The notes under the pieces are model-generated. The model was not told where the DNA came from and ran no database searches. It saw only the letters and a list, made by a program, of their open reading frames with translations. A stretch of DNA of 64,000 bases from UBA2779 sp965232165 (GTDB lineage: Bacteria; Spirochaetota; Spirochaetia; DSM-2461), in NCBI GenBank assembly GCA_965232165.1, contig CBDDOY010000001.1:372001-436000 (forward strand), read 5' to 3'. Below are positions 52,475 to 61,849 of the stretch, piece by piece (positions within the stretch are counted from its first letter, which is position 1; the number at the start of each line of letters is the position of its first letter). The translations under genes and the position numbers were made by a program.

Positions 52475-53469
52475 CCTGCGCCCTTAACTTGCGGGGCCTT
52501 GGCAGCCGTACACAGCCTCCACTCCACCCCCGGAAGGCATGTTTTAATACGGTCTATCAGAATCCGACAGTCTTCATCTTCACAAAACACCTTCACCTGG
52601 GGACCGGCATCCATCGTTTCCCAGAATTGGTATCCCTCCTGCCGGAGACCGTCTATCATATCTAACACCTCAAGGCTAGAGGCCGACCAAAACCGTATCG
52701 GCGGCCGGGCGCCGAACATCACGGCGAACATTCTCATATAACTCTGCCGAACCAGCGGCCCCAGAAGGTCGATACGGCGGGCTTTGAGGGCTTCAAGCGC
52801 CTCAGCGGTGATGACTTCGGCATCGTTCAGCCACGATTCGTAATATGGCGAACTGAGACGACATCGTTCCATCGCATCCCTCGAGGTGATGGCCTTGCGT
52901 TGTTTATCAGTCAAAATGACGACAACTCGCAGTTGGGGCCAGTGGGCGGCATCATACAGCTTCATGGCACACTCAGCCCCGGCGGGAAGGCATGTGAAAC
53001 CACCGAACAGAGAGCGCGCTGCAGAGGCCGATCCGAGACGGGCCAGCGCCGAAACACCCGCCAAGTCCAGATCCAAAGAAAGGGCACGGACACAGGAGAG
53101 CGCAAGGGCCGCAAATCCAGCCGACGAACTGGCTGCTCCAGCGGCTACTGGAAAATTGGTGCTGCTGCGGGCATGAACGGCAAAATCATCAGACAGGCAT
53201 TCTGCCCGTGCCCGCCTTCTTAATTCATGAAAAAACGCCTCAAATCGTATCGGATTCTGACTGATGCCGTTGATACTTATTGCATCACAGCCAGTGGACG
53301 TGCCAAAAATTTCCACTTCTGTATCGCAGGTTAATTCCGCAAGACCAAGCGCCAGGGATGGCGTGGCCGGGATATTGCGTCTGGTATCAAGCTTGCCCCA
53401 GTACTTTGTAAGGGCGAGACTGGGATGGGCGCGAGCAGATGCCTGCCCTATGAGCCGGTTTCTAGCCAT
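52471..53469 (-). CDS. mvaD: diphosphomevalonate decarboxylase
   Basis: The 332-residue GHMP enzyme makes isopentenyl diphosphate from mevalonate 5-diphosphate with loss of CO2. The diagnostic N-terminal LALTKYWGKLDTRRNIPATP and the phosphate loop AAGAASSSAGFAALA are present, as is the SARSLFGGF segment. Its start overlaps mvaA by 22 bases and its stop overlaps the kinase gene, so translation is coupled along the operon. Confidence 0.93.
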   Translation of the reverse strand: MARNRLIGQASARAHPSLALTKYWGKLDTRRNIPATPSLALGLAELTCDTEVEIFGTSTGCDAISINGISQNPIRFEAFFHELRRRARAECLSDDFAVHARSSTNFPVAAGAASSSAGFAALALSCVRALSLDLDLAGVSALARLGSASAARSLFGGFTCLPAGAECAMKLYDAAHWPQLRVVVILTDKQRKAITSRDAMERCRLSSPYYESWLNDAEVITAEALEALKARRIDLLGPLVRQSYMRMFAVMFGARPPIRFWSASSLEVLDMIDGLRQEGYQFWETMDAGPQVKVFCEDEDCRILIDRIKTCLPGVEWRLCTAAKAPQVKGAG

Positions 53470-54770
53470 TGTTTAAATCTTTTGGCGGCAACGGATTGAG
53501 AGCGAATAGACTCATCGTGTATCACTCTGGAAAATGTGCCGATAGCCGCACCCCTAGCCCCTGCGCTATAGGAAAGTCTGCGGGCGTGAAGGCACATGTG
53601 CCCCGCCTGGATACCCTCGCTAACCAGGGCGCGCAGTGCCGCAAGATTCTGCGCCAGCCCCGCCGCCGCTGCGATACGGCTAAGCCCTTGGGCATCCGGA
53701 TTACCCAGCATATCCAGCGACCACCGCGAGGTGGGATGAAACCCCACGGCTCCGCCGGTTGATGCAAACAAAAGGGGAAGCTCTATTGTCCCATGGAGGA
53801 AGCCTCCATCCATCCAAAACCGGCTCAAACTCTGATAACGGCCGGTGCGGCAGGCATAGGCGTGAACGGCGGCCTCAATGGCGCGCGTGTCATTACTAGT
53901 GGCCAGGGCGAAGGCGGTGATTCCGTTCATTATGCCCTTGTTATGGGTGACGGCCCTTGCGGTATTCTCCCTGGCTATATGGGCAGCCATGACGATTCGC
54001 CGCGCCGTCTGTTCGCCGTCGAATCCAGGTCTTTTCAGACTCTCAACCGGTATGCGCAAACTCGCGCTGGCGGTTCTGTCCCACGGCTGGTTCGAGAGGA
54101 TGGCCATGAGTATGCGGCCGCCGGTGATACTCTCCAGCAGAGGGCCGGTCTTCTCGGCGGCACTGTTAAGGATGTTCGCCCCCAATGCGTCACAGACATC
54201 AATTCTTATATCGACCGTTAAGACATCGCCATTATCCAGCCAATGGGCATCCAATCCTTTCCAGCCTCCTCCTCGGGCCTCCATGGAAGCCAGAATTGGC
54301 TCGATTTCCCGCCTGATCCGCTCCGTTTCGCCCAGTACCCTATCGACGCATGTTTTTCCAGACTCCCGGCAGCGCTCAACAAATATCTGAGCGATCATGA
54401 TGGGCTTTCCGGCAGAGGTGTGAATGCCGTCATGCCGCGCGCTGAGTTTCCCTATGTAGGAGCAGGCGGCAATCACGGAGGGCTCTTCGGTGGCAAGGGG
54501 AATCATGCGCTCAACACCGTCTATGAGAAGGGGTCCGGCTAAACCCATTGGCACCGCCATGTAACCCACCGATTGTTCCACCATCACCTCTGAGAGTTTC
54601 AGCATTTCCTCATCGTGGCCGCTATAAGAAAAGTCATTCACAGGAGCTTGGTTTCTATGCTTTCTGCCTGGAGCCTTCTCGTCTGCCCCATTTTCCTCGA
54701 TGATCCGGCGTCTCTTGAAGATGGAGCCGAGCCGAAAAATCCGGCCTGTCAGCGCATATTTCGGCTTCAT
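53448..54770 (-). CDS. mvaA: hydroxymethylglutaryl-CoA reductase, class II type
   Basis: The 440-residue enzyme reduces HMG-CoA to mevalonate, the committed step. Catalytic elements: Glu in ATEEPSVIAA, Lys in THNKGIMNG, Asp in VCDALGANI and His in GHMCLHARRLS. The N-terminal 45 residues (basic, RRRIIEENGADEKA) are extra. No membrane anchor, so soluble. Its stop abuts the next gene within the operon. Confidence 0.94.
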   Translation of the reverse strand: MKPKYALTGRIFRLGSIFKRRRIIEENGADEKAPGRKHRNQAPVNDFSYSGHDEEMLKLSEVMVEQSVGYMAVPMGLAGPLLIDGVERMIPLATEEPSVIAACSYIGKLSARHDGIHTSAGKPIMIAQIFVERCRESGKTCVDRVLGETERIRREIEPILASMEARGGGWKGLDAHWLDNGDVLTVDIRIDVCDALGANILNSAAEKTGPLLESITGGRILMAILSNQPWDRTASASLRIPVESLKRPGFDGEQTARRIVMAAHIARENTARAVTHNKGIMNGITAFALATSNDTRAIEAAVHAYACRTGRYQSLSRFWMDGGFLHGTIELPLLFASTGGAVGFHPTSRWSLDMLGNPDAQGLSRIAAAAGLAQNLAALRALVSEGIQAGHMCLHARRLSYSAGARGAAIGTFSRVIHDESIRSQSVAAKRFKQWLETGS

Positions 54771-55871
54771 CTATTCATCACTTAGGGCGTCTGCGGCCAG
54801 GATATTCGCCTCTCTTTCCAAATCAGGGGGAATGCGGAGGGGAATGTCCCGAAGCTTCTTAAAACTGCCGGCGCCGGTGAGGACCAGAGCCGCTTTGAGA
54901 CCCCTGTCAATAGAATCGATGAAGTCATGCACCTCATCGGAGCCATAACTTGCCCTGCGGATGAAGGGCAGGGCCGCTGCCGTCATGGAGGCCCCGCAGG
55001 CCATGGCCAAGGCGAAATCACGGGGTATTCGCAGGCCCCCTGAGGCAATGAGGCGACCTGAAATCAGGTTTCCTGCCTCGCCGCCGGCCAAGGCCATTGC
55101 ACGATACGCCAAAAGGATTAGGCCTGTCGGATAGCCCCATCTGCGAAATGATTCCCCCGCTGAGCGTTCTCGGATGTCTTGCAGATGGGTTTCCACGGCA
55201 ATCCAATCGGTGCCGCCGCTGCCGGCAATGTCCACATAGGCGGCACCGGCTTTCAGGAGCCTTAAGCCATCCGAGGGAGGGATGCCACAGCCTGTTTCCT
55301 TAACGAGCACCGGGAACCGCGCACAATCCAGCAGACGGCGAATCGCGTCAAACCAGCCACTGAAATCCCTCTCTCCATGTCTTTGAAAGAATTCCTGGGC
55401 CGGATTCAGATGGATGTAGAGACCATCGGCCTGAATACGCTTCACGGCCTCGGTTATGGTTTCAGGCGGGTATTCAAGAAGCTGGGCAGCACCGATGTTC
55501 GCAAGCACAGGCACATTGGATGCCAGCGATTTCATCTGGAAATGGGAAAGGGTGTCCGGGTCTTTCAGCATGATGCGAATAGACCCGGTGCCTATGGCTA
55601 TCTTTCTTTCGGCGGCTATCGCCGCGAGCAGGAAGTTATACCGGCGGCCTTCATTCGTTCCTCCGGTCATACATGAAACAAGAAGCGGAAGATCAAGTTT
55701 CATCCCGATGAAATCGGCGGCAAGAGTCACCTGTCTGCTGTCAATCTCCGGCATACATCGATGAGGAAACGCGATACGGTCCAGAGCCGTATCCCCGCTT
55801 TCCACTTCATAGGATGGGTCTAAACATACATTCAGATGATGCCGCTTCCTCTCGGAGAGACTCTTTTCCAT
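54771..55871 (-). CDS. fni: isopentenyl-diphosphate delta-isomerase, type 2 (FMN)
   Basis: The 366-residue flavoenzyme interconverts IPP and DMAPP. Family motifs: RKRHHLNVCLD start, SCMTGGTNEGRRYNFLLAAI, IGTGSIRIML, HLNPAQEFFQRHGERDF, VKETGCGIPP, DIAGSGGTDW and ASGGLRIPRDFALAMACGA. The ATG shares a base with the stop of the HMG-CoA synthase gene (TAATG). Confidence 0.94.
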   Translation of the reverse strand: MEKSLSERKRHHLNVCLDPSYEVESGDTALDRIAFPHRCMPEIDSRQVTLAADFIGMKLDLPLLVSCMTGGTNEGRRYNFLLAAIAAERKIAIGTGSIRIMLKDPDTLSHFQMKSLASNVPVLANIGAAQLLEYPPETITEAVKRIQADGLYIHLNPAQEFFQRHGERDFSGWFDAIRRLLDCARFPVLVKETGCGIPPSDGLRLLKAGAAYVDIAGSGGTDWIAVETHLQDIRERSAGESFRRWGYPTGLILLAYRAMALAGGEAGNLISGRLIASGGLRIPRDFALAMACGASMTAAALPFIRRASYGSDEVHDFIDSIDRGLKAALVLTGAGSFKKLRDIPLRIPPDLEREANILAADALSDE

Positions 55872-57154
55872 TATGCCCTATCGTACAGCCGAAAACCGGT
55901 TTCGGTGAAGTCCTTGAGATAGAACATCCCCTTACTAGGGGCGGCTCCTTCGAGAAGGTTCTTCAACACCCTGTAATCTTTGGGTCTGGCAAGCCAATTA
56001 AGATATTCATGAAAATCCACATCCCTATACTTCTTCAATCCGTCCCTGATATGCCACTGAGAAATCACTTCAGGAGCCCCTGAGGCAATAATGCCCTTGA
56101 ATACAATCATCGTGTTCCCTGAGCCGTACGATGCAATTAATAGGGATTTACCGACTATCCCATCTCCCTTCAGATTCCATTCCTGTTCCAGAAGAGCCGT
56201 GATATAGGCATAGAGCGAAACGGTGTAAAGATTGCCTGTTTCACGACTGAGATACATCGCATCCAAAAAACCTGTGCGGCTTAAGAATTGTTCCAAAGCC
56301 CGGCTGTTTCTGCCGCAAAACCTGTTGAAGAGTTTGGAAAACGCCGCCTCTGGCATCTTCGGGAAGGGCACATGCAGGGCCAGGTAGTCTGTGCTGTCGA
56401 GAACCTTTTGCGGTTCCTGTTTGATCCGGCGGCAATAATCATCAAATGCGGCGATGAGGGCTTCCTGATAGCATTTCATAGAATACTGACCCTTCACCTT
56501 GGCGGTAACCGATCCGAGAGGACGGAAGAAGTCATCGACATCCGAGGAGAAATACCCCTGATGGCATAGGTCAATCTCTAATAGCCGGGGATTTTTCTTC
56601 ACCATCAGGGCGGCCGCACCAGCCCCTTGAGTCAATTCGGCGGAACTGGGGGCCTCGTAGCGGGATATATCACTGCAAACAACCAACGCACCCTCGTCGG
56701 CATTCCCTGAATAGCCGAGCATGGCCGCGCTGGACAACAGGGCCGCCGTGGCGCCGGCACAGGCATGCTTCATTTCGAATGTGGTGAGATTGGCGCCGAC
56801 ATTGTACCCGGCCTCTTGCAGCATGCCCTGAACATAGGAGGATACAGGCTTCGAATGATCAACGGCGGTTTCCGTCCCGGCGGCTATCCATCGCAAAGCC
56901 GCAATTTGGTTCGGATCAATTCTGTCAAACACTGATGCCGCGGCATTAGCCGCGAGAGATGCCGTATCTTCCCATGGATCGGGGAAGCGAAAGGATTTCA
57001 AACCTGTTTTCTCGATAGCCTTCTTCAAGACAGACACGAGTTCGGGATGGGAGATGCTCCGTGATTCTATCAGGCTATCCATCCTTATGCGAGGAGCGGG
57101 TAGATAGATGGCTATATCATCAATTCCGATTCTATGCTGGTCCATTTCTCTCAT
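55871..57154 (-). CDS. hydroxymethylglutaryl-CoA synthase
   Basis: The 427-residue thiolase-fold enzyme condenses acetyl-CoA and acetoacetyl-CoA. The catalytic cysteine is C132 in EMKHACAGATAAL. The glutamate-bearing segment and LALHVPFPKMPEAAF, then IASYGSGNTMIVF, follow the bacterial family. It is the first gene of the mevalonate operon. A second ATG nine bases on (MDQHRIG) is also possible. A terminator of the upstream unit stands about 50 bases before it. Confidence 0.92.
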   Translation of the reverse strand: MREMDQHRIGIDDIAIYLPAPRIRMDSLIESRSISHPELVSVLKKAIEKTGLKSFRFPDPWEDTASLAANAAASVFDRIDPNQIAALRWIAAGTETAVDHSKPVSSYVQGMLQEAGYNVGANLTTFEMKHACAGATAALLSSAAMLGYSGNADEGALVVCSDISRYEAPSSAELTQGAGAAALMVKKNPRLLEIDLCHQGYFSSDVDDFFRPLGSVTAKVKGQYSMKCYQEALIAAFDDYCRRIKQEPQKVLDSTDYLALHVPFPKMPEAAFSKLFNRFCGRNSRALEQFLSRTGFLDAMYLSRETGNLYTVSLYAYITALLEQEWNLKGDGIVGKSLLIASYGSGNTMIVFKGIIASGAPEVISQWHIRDGLKKYRDVDFHEYLNWLARPKDYRVLKNLLEGAAPSKGMFYLKDFTETGFRLYDRA

Positions 57155-57200
57155 TATTGATTATTTGACCATTTTTAGCCAGACGAAGAATAGAAACCAT

Positions 57201-57228
57201 AAAAAAGACCGTCCGGGGAGGGACGGCC
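57201..57228 (-). terminator. rho-independent terminator
   Basis: On the minus strand: GGCCGTCC, loop CTCCCC, GGACGGTC, then TTTTTT. It would end transcription coming from the MATE/his genes and insulate the mevalonate operon. Confidence 0.8.
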
Positions 57229-57518
57229 GAGTTGAGGCAAAGCGAATGTTATGGGAGGAGGAAACAAACAGATGCCTATATGCCTCACCTTATATTCGGC
57301 AAGATTGGGTGCATCTCAAAGCTGTTATTGATGCCAGAAGCCTGTAATTCGGAGAAAACAGTCTTTCAAACAGAGCCATTGCTCAGAATGATATATTTTG
57401 CGGTTAAGGGGCTGTGTCAGGACGAAGGATTTGGTTCGCAGACAAGGCGGAAAATCCGCTTAAAAGCGCAGTGTATGCGTATACATGAGCATTTTCAAGC
57501 AGATTGTGCGCCATATTC
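57229..57518. repeat. intergenic region with half of a family 2 repeat
   Basis: At 57408-57500: GGGGCTGTGTCAGGACGAAG, through TGTATGCGTATACATGAGCA. One end is missing. It lies just after the MATE stop codon. No gene is seen. Confidence 0.7.
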
Positions 57519-58913
57519 TCAGTTGTCAATCAAATTGATGTGCTTCCATTTGCCCTGCAGGTACCGGAGAAACATCCCCAAACCCAGGGCAATGGCAAAG
57601 CCCACAAAAATGAGCCATGCGCCTATAGGGCTGACCAGCCGGTTTTCCACAAAGGTATAGATCAATACGGCAAAGATGAGGGTTATGGTAACAAAAATAT
57701 ACATGCTGACCTTCGTATCCCCTGCCCCCCGCAAGGCCCCTTCAAAGCTTAAGTGTGCGGCATCGGCCACAAGATATAGACAGGCCAATTTGAGCATTGT
57801 CGTCGCAAGCGGAGACACTTCTCCCGCATTGCCCATCTTCGTAAGGAATAGATTGATGAATACATGGTTCATGCTAAGAAACAGCGTGATGATGACAGCC
57901 GAATACAACACCATCAGGGTAAAAGATGTGATAACCACCCTTTTAGCGGATTCAACATCCTTAGCTCCCATATATCTTCCCACGAGTGATGTCGTTGCGA
58001 ACTGAGCGCCTAGCATGGGGATGAAAAACATAGAATCCCAATTGATTGTGATTGAGACAGCCGCCCCGACCACGGAACCATAACTGTTCATCACAAGAAT
58101 GAAGTAATTGAATGCCCCTAATCCGAATAACCCCTCCAAGCCTGGGGGAGAACCAAATTTCAGTATTTTCTTGAAGATTCCTGGGGCAAACCTCAACTGT
58201 CGGCGTGTCTGGTACTGGCCGTTTAGCTTATTGCTAAAATAATATACGATCTGAATGAGCAGGGACACCGCATTGGCCGTTATCGTTGCGATGGCCGCTC
58301 CAACGATTCCCATCTCAGGGAGAAAACCCATCCCATTGATAAGGGCATAATTGCACGGCACATTCAGAAGCAAGCCCAGTATATTAGAAATCATGACAAT
58401 TTTTGATTTTCCGATGCCAATGAAAAAACCGCTGATTCCAGAGCGGAAAACTAGCAGTATCGACCCGAGCAGAATTACGGTTGTATACTGAATCTGCAAT
58501 GCCGTCTGCACCGGATCATGCTCGAAATAACGATAAATAAATGGTATAATAAAAAGCAGAAGCAGCAGCACAGGGTAGGAAAACAAGGCGAAATAAAAAG
58601 ACTGTGCCCCCACCTTGGCACAATGTTTATACTTGCCCGCACCATAATACTGAGAAGTGAGGGCATTGGTGTAAGAGCTGGTGAATATGAAAAATGCACA
58701 CAGGAAAAAGGACGATAAACTGGCGGTGAAGCCTGCGTTGAGATAGAGTTCCCCCAGGTTTTCCTTATAGCGGGAGAGAAACACCCGGTCCGTAAACATC
58801 ATGAGTGTATCGGTGCTCTGGGACACCACCATGGGTATGGCGATGCCGATGTATGTTTTTAACTCTCGTTTAGTGAAAAAATGACGCTTAACGAACGGGA
58901 TCAGTCTATTCAT
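57519..58913 (-). CDS. MATE-family efflux transporter
   Basis: The 464-residue protein has about twelve membrane helices in two halves, with the family features IAIPMVVSQSTDTLMMFTDR at the start and, after the midpoint, FGSPPGLEGLFGLGAF. Sodium- or proton-driven export of drugs or metabolites across the inner membrane. I prefer the ATG at 58913 (MNRLIPFVKRHF), which overlaps the hisIE stop by eight bases. It is probably co-transcribed with hisA-hisIE, an unusual partner. Confidence 0.9.
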   Translation of the reverse strand: MNRLIPFVKRHFFTKRELKTYIGIAIPMVVSQSTDTLMMFTDRVFLSRYKENLGELYLNAGFTASLSSFFLCAFFIFTSSYTNALTSQYYGAGKYKHCAKVGAQSFYFALFSYPVLLLLLFIIPFIYRYFEHDPVQTALQIQYTTVILLGSILLVFRSGISGFFIGIGKSKIVMISNILGLLLNVPCNYALINGMGFLPEMGIVGAAIATITANAVSLLIQIVYYFSNKLNGQYQTRRQLRFAPGIFKKILKFGSPPGLEGLFGLGAFNYFILVMNSYGSVVGAAVSITINWDSMFFIPMLGAQFATTSLVGRYMGAKDVESAKRVVITSFTLMVLYSAVIITLFLSMNHVFINLFLTKMGNAGEVSPLATTMLKLACLYLVADAAHLSFEGALRGAGDTKVSMYIFVTITLIFAVLIYTFVENRLVSPIGAWLIFVGFAIALGLGMFLRYLQGKWKHINLIDN

Positions 58914-59511
58914 CAAAACGGCGGCGAAATTCTGTTTCAATGGTGCTCCAGCTTATTCTCATGGATTCAAGAAGAACGAGTACATGATATATCAGGTCTA
59001 CGGTCTCATATACGATATCTTTTACATCCCTTGCCAAAACGAGTTCCACCGCCTCCTCTCCAAGTTTCTTCCGAATCTTGGCTGTACCATCTTGCAATAA
59101 ATGGGCGGTATAAGACCCCTCGGGCATCAAGCGCCGCCGCTCGCCGATAATAGCCGAGAGCCTGAAGAGTATATTCGAATCTTGAGCCGTTTCGATGAAG
59201 CCGCCTGCCGGGGTTTTTTCCATTTCACTCCTGTCATTGAGGTCGAATTTCTCAGGCATAGCTTTTCCATAGGGTATCATGTCGGCACCTGGAGGAAGAG
59301 CAATCATATAGCCCCCAAATGTTTCTTCAAGGAATTGAATCGGGGGATTCCCTGGCCATGGCAATATCCTGCCGGTTGTCGGATGGACAATCCAGGGTGA
59401 GCCATTTTCCAGGCTTTTTATATAGGCTTTTCGATTCATCAGGGCGGAAGTGTGCTCGGTTCCGGCAGTCACACTCAAGGGCCATACCTCATCCTTCATA
59501 GCAGTTTTCAT
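58906..59511 (-). CDS. hisIE: phosphoribosyl-ATP pyrophosphatase with degenerate HisI-like N-terminal domain
   Basis: The product has 201 residues. The C-terminal half is HisE (SYTAHLLQDGTAKIRKKLGE, then EEAVELVLA and VYETVDLIYHVLVLLE), which hydrolyses phosphoribosyl-ATP. The N-terminal 100 residues recall HisI (ALMNRKAYIKSLENGSPWIV, HPTTGRILPW) but lack the zinc-binding cysteine and aspartate motifs of the cyclohydrolase, so that activity is doubtful. Its ATG overlaps the hisA stop (ATGA) behind a GGAGG site. Confidence 0.82.
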   Translation of the reverse strand: MKTAMKDEVWPLSVTAGTEHTSALMNRKAYIKSLENGSPWIVHPTTGRILPWPGNPPIQFLEETFGGYMIALPPGADMIPYGKAMPEKFDLNDRSEMEKTPAGGFIETAQDSNILFRLSAIIGERRRLMPEGSYTAHLLQDGTAKIRKKLGEEAVELVLARDVKDIVYETVDLIYHVLVLLESMRISWSTIETEFRRRFDE

Positions 59512-60236
59512 ATTCCGCCTCCCAGTATTGATATCGCCTTTGGAAGATTGATGCGGCCTTCATACAGGGCCATTCCAAAAATAATTCCTGAAATCCCGCT
59601 GGACGGTTTCATCGCCAGTTGTTCCAAATCAGACATGCTTCCTACACCTCCGGAGAGTATCACCGGAATGCCGCTGATATCGGCAAGCGAGGCCGCATAA
59701 TCAATATCCGGTCCTTTCATCGTTCCATCCCGTGCGATATTGGTATATATTATCTCTACCATCCCCATGTCCCTGGACTGGACGGCTAAATCAGCCGCCT
59801 CAATCTCACTTGATTGCTGCCACCCCGATATCTTCACCATTCCATCACGCGCATCTATTCCGGCAATGAACACCCCGCCATAGAGGGAAATCCAATGCTC
59901 GACTTCTTTGGGTTTCGTTGCCAAGGCCGTACCAACCACGATGCGGTCAGCACCGAGGTCCAGTAATTGCTGAACATCATCAGATGTTCTCACTCCGCCG
60001 CCAACCTCCAGCACGCCGGAAAAGGCCTCCCGGATCGTGGCGATGCCCGGCCTGTTATCGCCCTTTCCTCGAGCGGCATCCAAATCGACCACATGCAGCC
60101 GCTCTGCTCCGTCCTGGGCAAAGGACTTAGCCGTCGCGGCGGGATGTCCTCCATATACTTTGACACTATCGAAGGAGCCTTCGGTAAGCCGAACACAGCG
60201 GCCATCAATTATATCGATCGCGGGAATAGCAACCAT
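59508..60236 (-). CDS. hisA: ProFAR isomerase
   Basis: The 242-residue (beta/alpha)8 enzyme catalyses the fourth step of histidine synthesis. The first catalytic Asp is in IPAIDIIDGRCVRL, the phosphate loops are VGGGVRTSDDVQ and ILSGGVGSMSDLEQL, and the second catalytic Asp lies in IARDGTMKGPD. Full length. First gene of a hisA-hisIE-MATE unit; no other his genes are in the window. Confidence 0.95.
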   Translation of the reverse strand: MVAIPAIDIIDGRCVRLTEGSFDSVKVYGGHPAATAKSFAQDGAERLHVVDLDAARGKGDNRPGIATIREAFSGVLEVGGGVRTSDDVQQLLDLGADRIVVGTALATKPKEVEHWISLYGGVFIAGIDARDGMVKISGWQQSSEIEAADLAVQSRDMGMVEIIYTNIARDGTMKGPDIDYAASLADISGIPVILSGGVGSMSDLEQLAMKPSSGISGIIFGMALYEGRINLPKAISILGGGI

Positions 60237-60589
60237 AGCCGTTGATTGTAGAAGACCTTGCCGGATTAATCCAGTTCTATCAACTCGTTTCTCGGAGAAG
60301 GGTGAATTGTGATATGGACTGTCCGCAAAAATTTGAACTTACTTTGCATACAAACAAGAAGAGGAAAGAACAGGGGACAGCGGCATACAGTACAGGGCAG
60401 AAAAAGGAGCCGCTTCAACTGGAATGAAAGGCTTGTGCTGGAGAGAATGGTCCGCATCTCACCCAAGGTAAGAAATTGGCCCTTCAGTATGCCCATTACA
60501 GCACACGGGAATCCATCTCCGTTATTCATGAATCAGGCTTCCCCGGGCGGCTCTTGTCCGGCGGGGACTGTCGGCCGAAAGGGCAAATC
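60237..60589. other. intergenic, no gene seen
   Basis: 353 bases between hisA and the CorC/HlyC gene. Short frames on both strands lack ribosome sites and motifs. No repeat of the three main families was recognised. Confidence 0.5.
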
Positions 60590-61846
60590 TTATTTCTGAG
60601 TATTCCCACTCGGTGAGGGGTGGAATCGCAACGAGTAGATACGCTTTTTCAGGGTTTCCAGAATTACATACCGCCCCTCGGGCAATGTGATGTCTGCACC
60701 CGACTCGGGAATACGCCCGAATTTGTCCAGCAGATAGCCGCCAATGGTGTGTGTTCGGCTATCATGTTCCAGGTTCAGGCCCAGCACATCGCTCAGGTCA
60801 TAGAAATCGACATCTCCCTGGATAATCCAAGCCCCTTGGCCATCGGCGGCGATGGGGCCTACACTATGGGCTTTCCCTTCCCCGTAAAGGGCCCCGAATA
60901 TTTCTTCTACGACGTCTTCCCGTGTGACAACGCCGTTCAAGCCGCCATACTCGTCGAGGACAACGGCAAAGTGTATGGGCTCCTTCTTGAATTTGAAAAA
61001 GAGTTCATGGGCCTTCATCGTCCCCGGAACGAGGGTGACCGGTGAGGCGAGGCTCTTGATCGGTATTTGAGGGTCGTCTTTGAAGGCCTTGGCCACATCG
61101 GCAAACGACACTATGCCGCTGACATGCTCCGAATCATTTCTGAGCAAAGGAGCCAGAGAATGCCCGGCAGTCAGAAATCGCTCTAATGCATTTTTGGCAT
61201 CAGTCTGCTCATTCAGGGTGAAAAGAGCCGTTCTATGCGTCATGATGGCCTCCACAGGAATGTCGTTAATGCGGAAGATCTTGCGTATCATCTCATGTTC
61301 ATAACGCTCCACAATGCCGGCATGCCTGGCAGCCTTAACATGGTGCAGGAGCGTTTCCAGTGTTTGAACTTTTTCAGTTCGTCCGGTGAACAGCTTGGTA
61401 ATGAGGCGGCTGAAGGCATTGATGAACCATATACACGGCCTGAATATCCATGAAAGGAAAACTATGACGCGTGCACTTCTGAGGCAGAGACTTTCATTGG
61501 TCATCATCGCAATGTGTTTCGGAGTCACCTCACAGAAAATTAGCACTGTTATGGTGAGAATCCCTGTAGCCGCCGCAATGTAGGCGCTTCCAAAGAGACG
61601 AATTGTCAATGCCGTCATTAGGGCCGATGCGCCGAGGTTGGCCAGATTGTTGCCGATAAGCAGGGTGCTTAGGAGTATATCCGATCTTTCGGTGAGCCGC
61701 TTCACCAGCCGCCCTCTATGCCCTGAGTTCTCCACTAGCGCATTAATCTGCCCCGCAGTCAGGGAGGTGTACGCCGTCTCCATCGAAGAAAACAAACCGG
61801 AAAGGACAAGGAGAGTGATGAATAAGACAATGGCCCAAGTGATCAT
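60590..61846 (-). CDS. CNNM/CorC-HlyC family membrane protein with CBS domains
   Basis: The 418-residue protein has an N-terminal DUF21/CNNM membrane domain (about 1-180; LSGLFSSMETAYTSL, IGNNLANLGASALM, FCEVTPKHIAM), a pair of CBS domains (about 205-330; VEAIMTHRT, VVLDEYGGLNGVVTREDVVE) and a C-terminal CorC/HlyC domain (about 345-410; IQGDVDFYDLSDVLGL, IGGYLLDKFGRIPE). The family transports or regulates Mg2+ and other divalent ions. Often annotated hemolysin, without good evidence. Single-gene unit. Confidence 0.92.
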   Translation of the reverse strand: MITWAIVLFITLLVLSGLFSSMETAYTSLTAGQINALVENSGHRGRLVKRLTERSDILLSTLLIGNNLANLGASALMTALTIRLFGSAYIAAATGILTITVLIFCEVTPKHIAMMTNESLCLRSARVIVFLSWIFRPCIWFINAFSRLITKLFTGRTEKVQTLETLLHHVKAARHAGIVERYEHEMIRKIFRINDIPVEAIMTHRTALFTLNEQTDAKNALERFLTAGHSLAPLLRNDSEHVSGIVSFADVAKAFKDDPQIPIKSLASPVTLVPGTMKAHELFFKFKKEPIHFAVVLDEYGGLNGVVTREDVVEEIFGALYGEGKAHSVGPIAADGQGAWIIQGDVDFYDLSDVLGLNLEHDSRTHTIGGYLLDKFGRIPESGADITLPEGRYVILETLKKRIYSLRFHPSPSGNTQK

Positions 61847-61849
61847 CTG

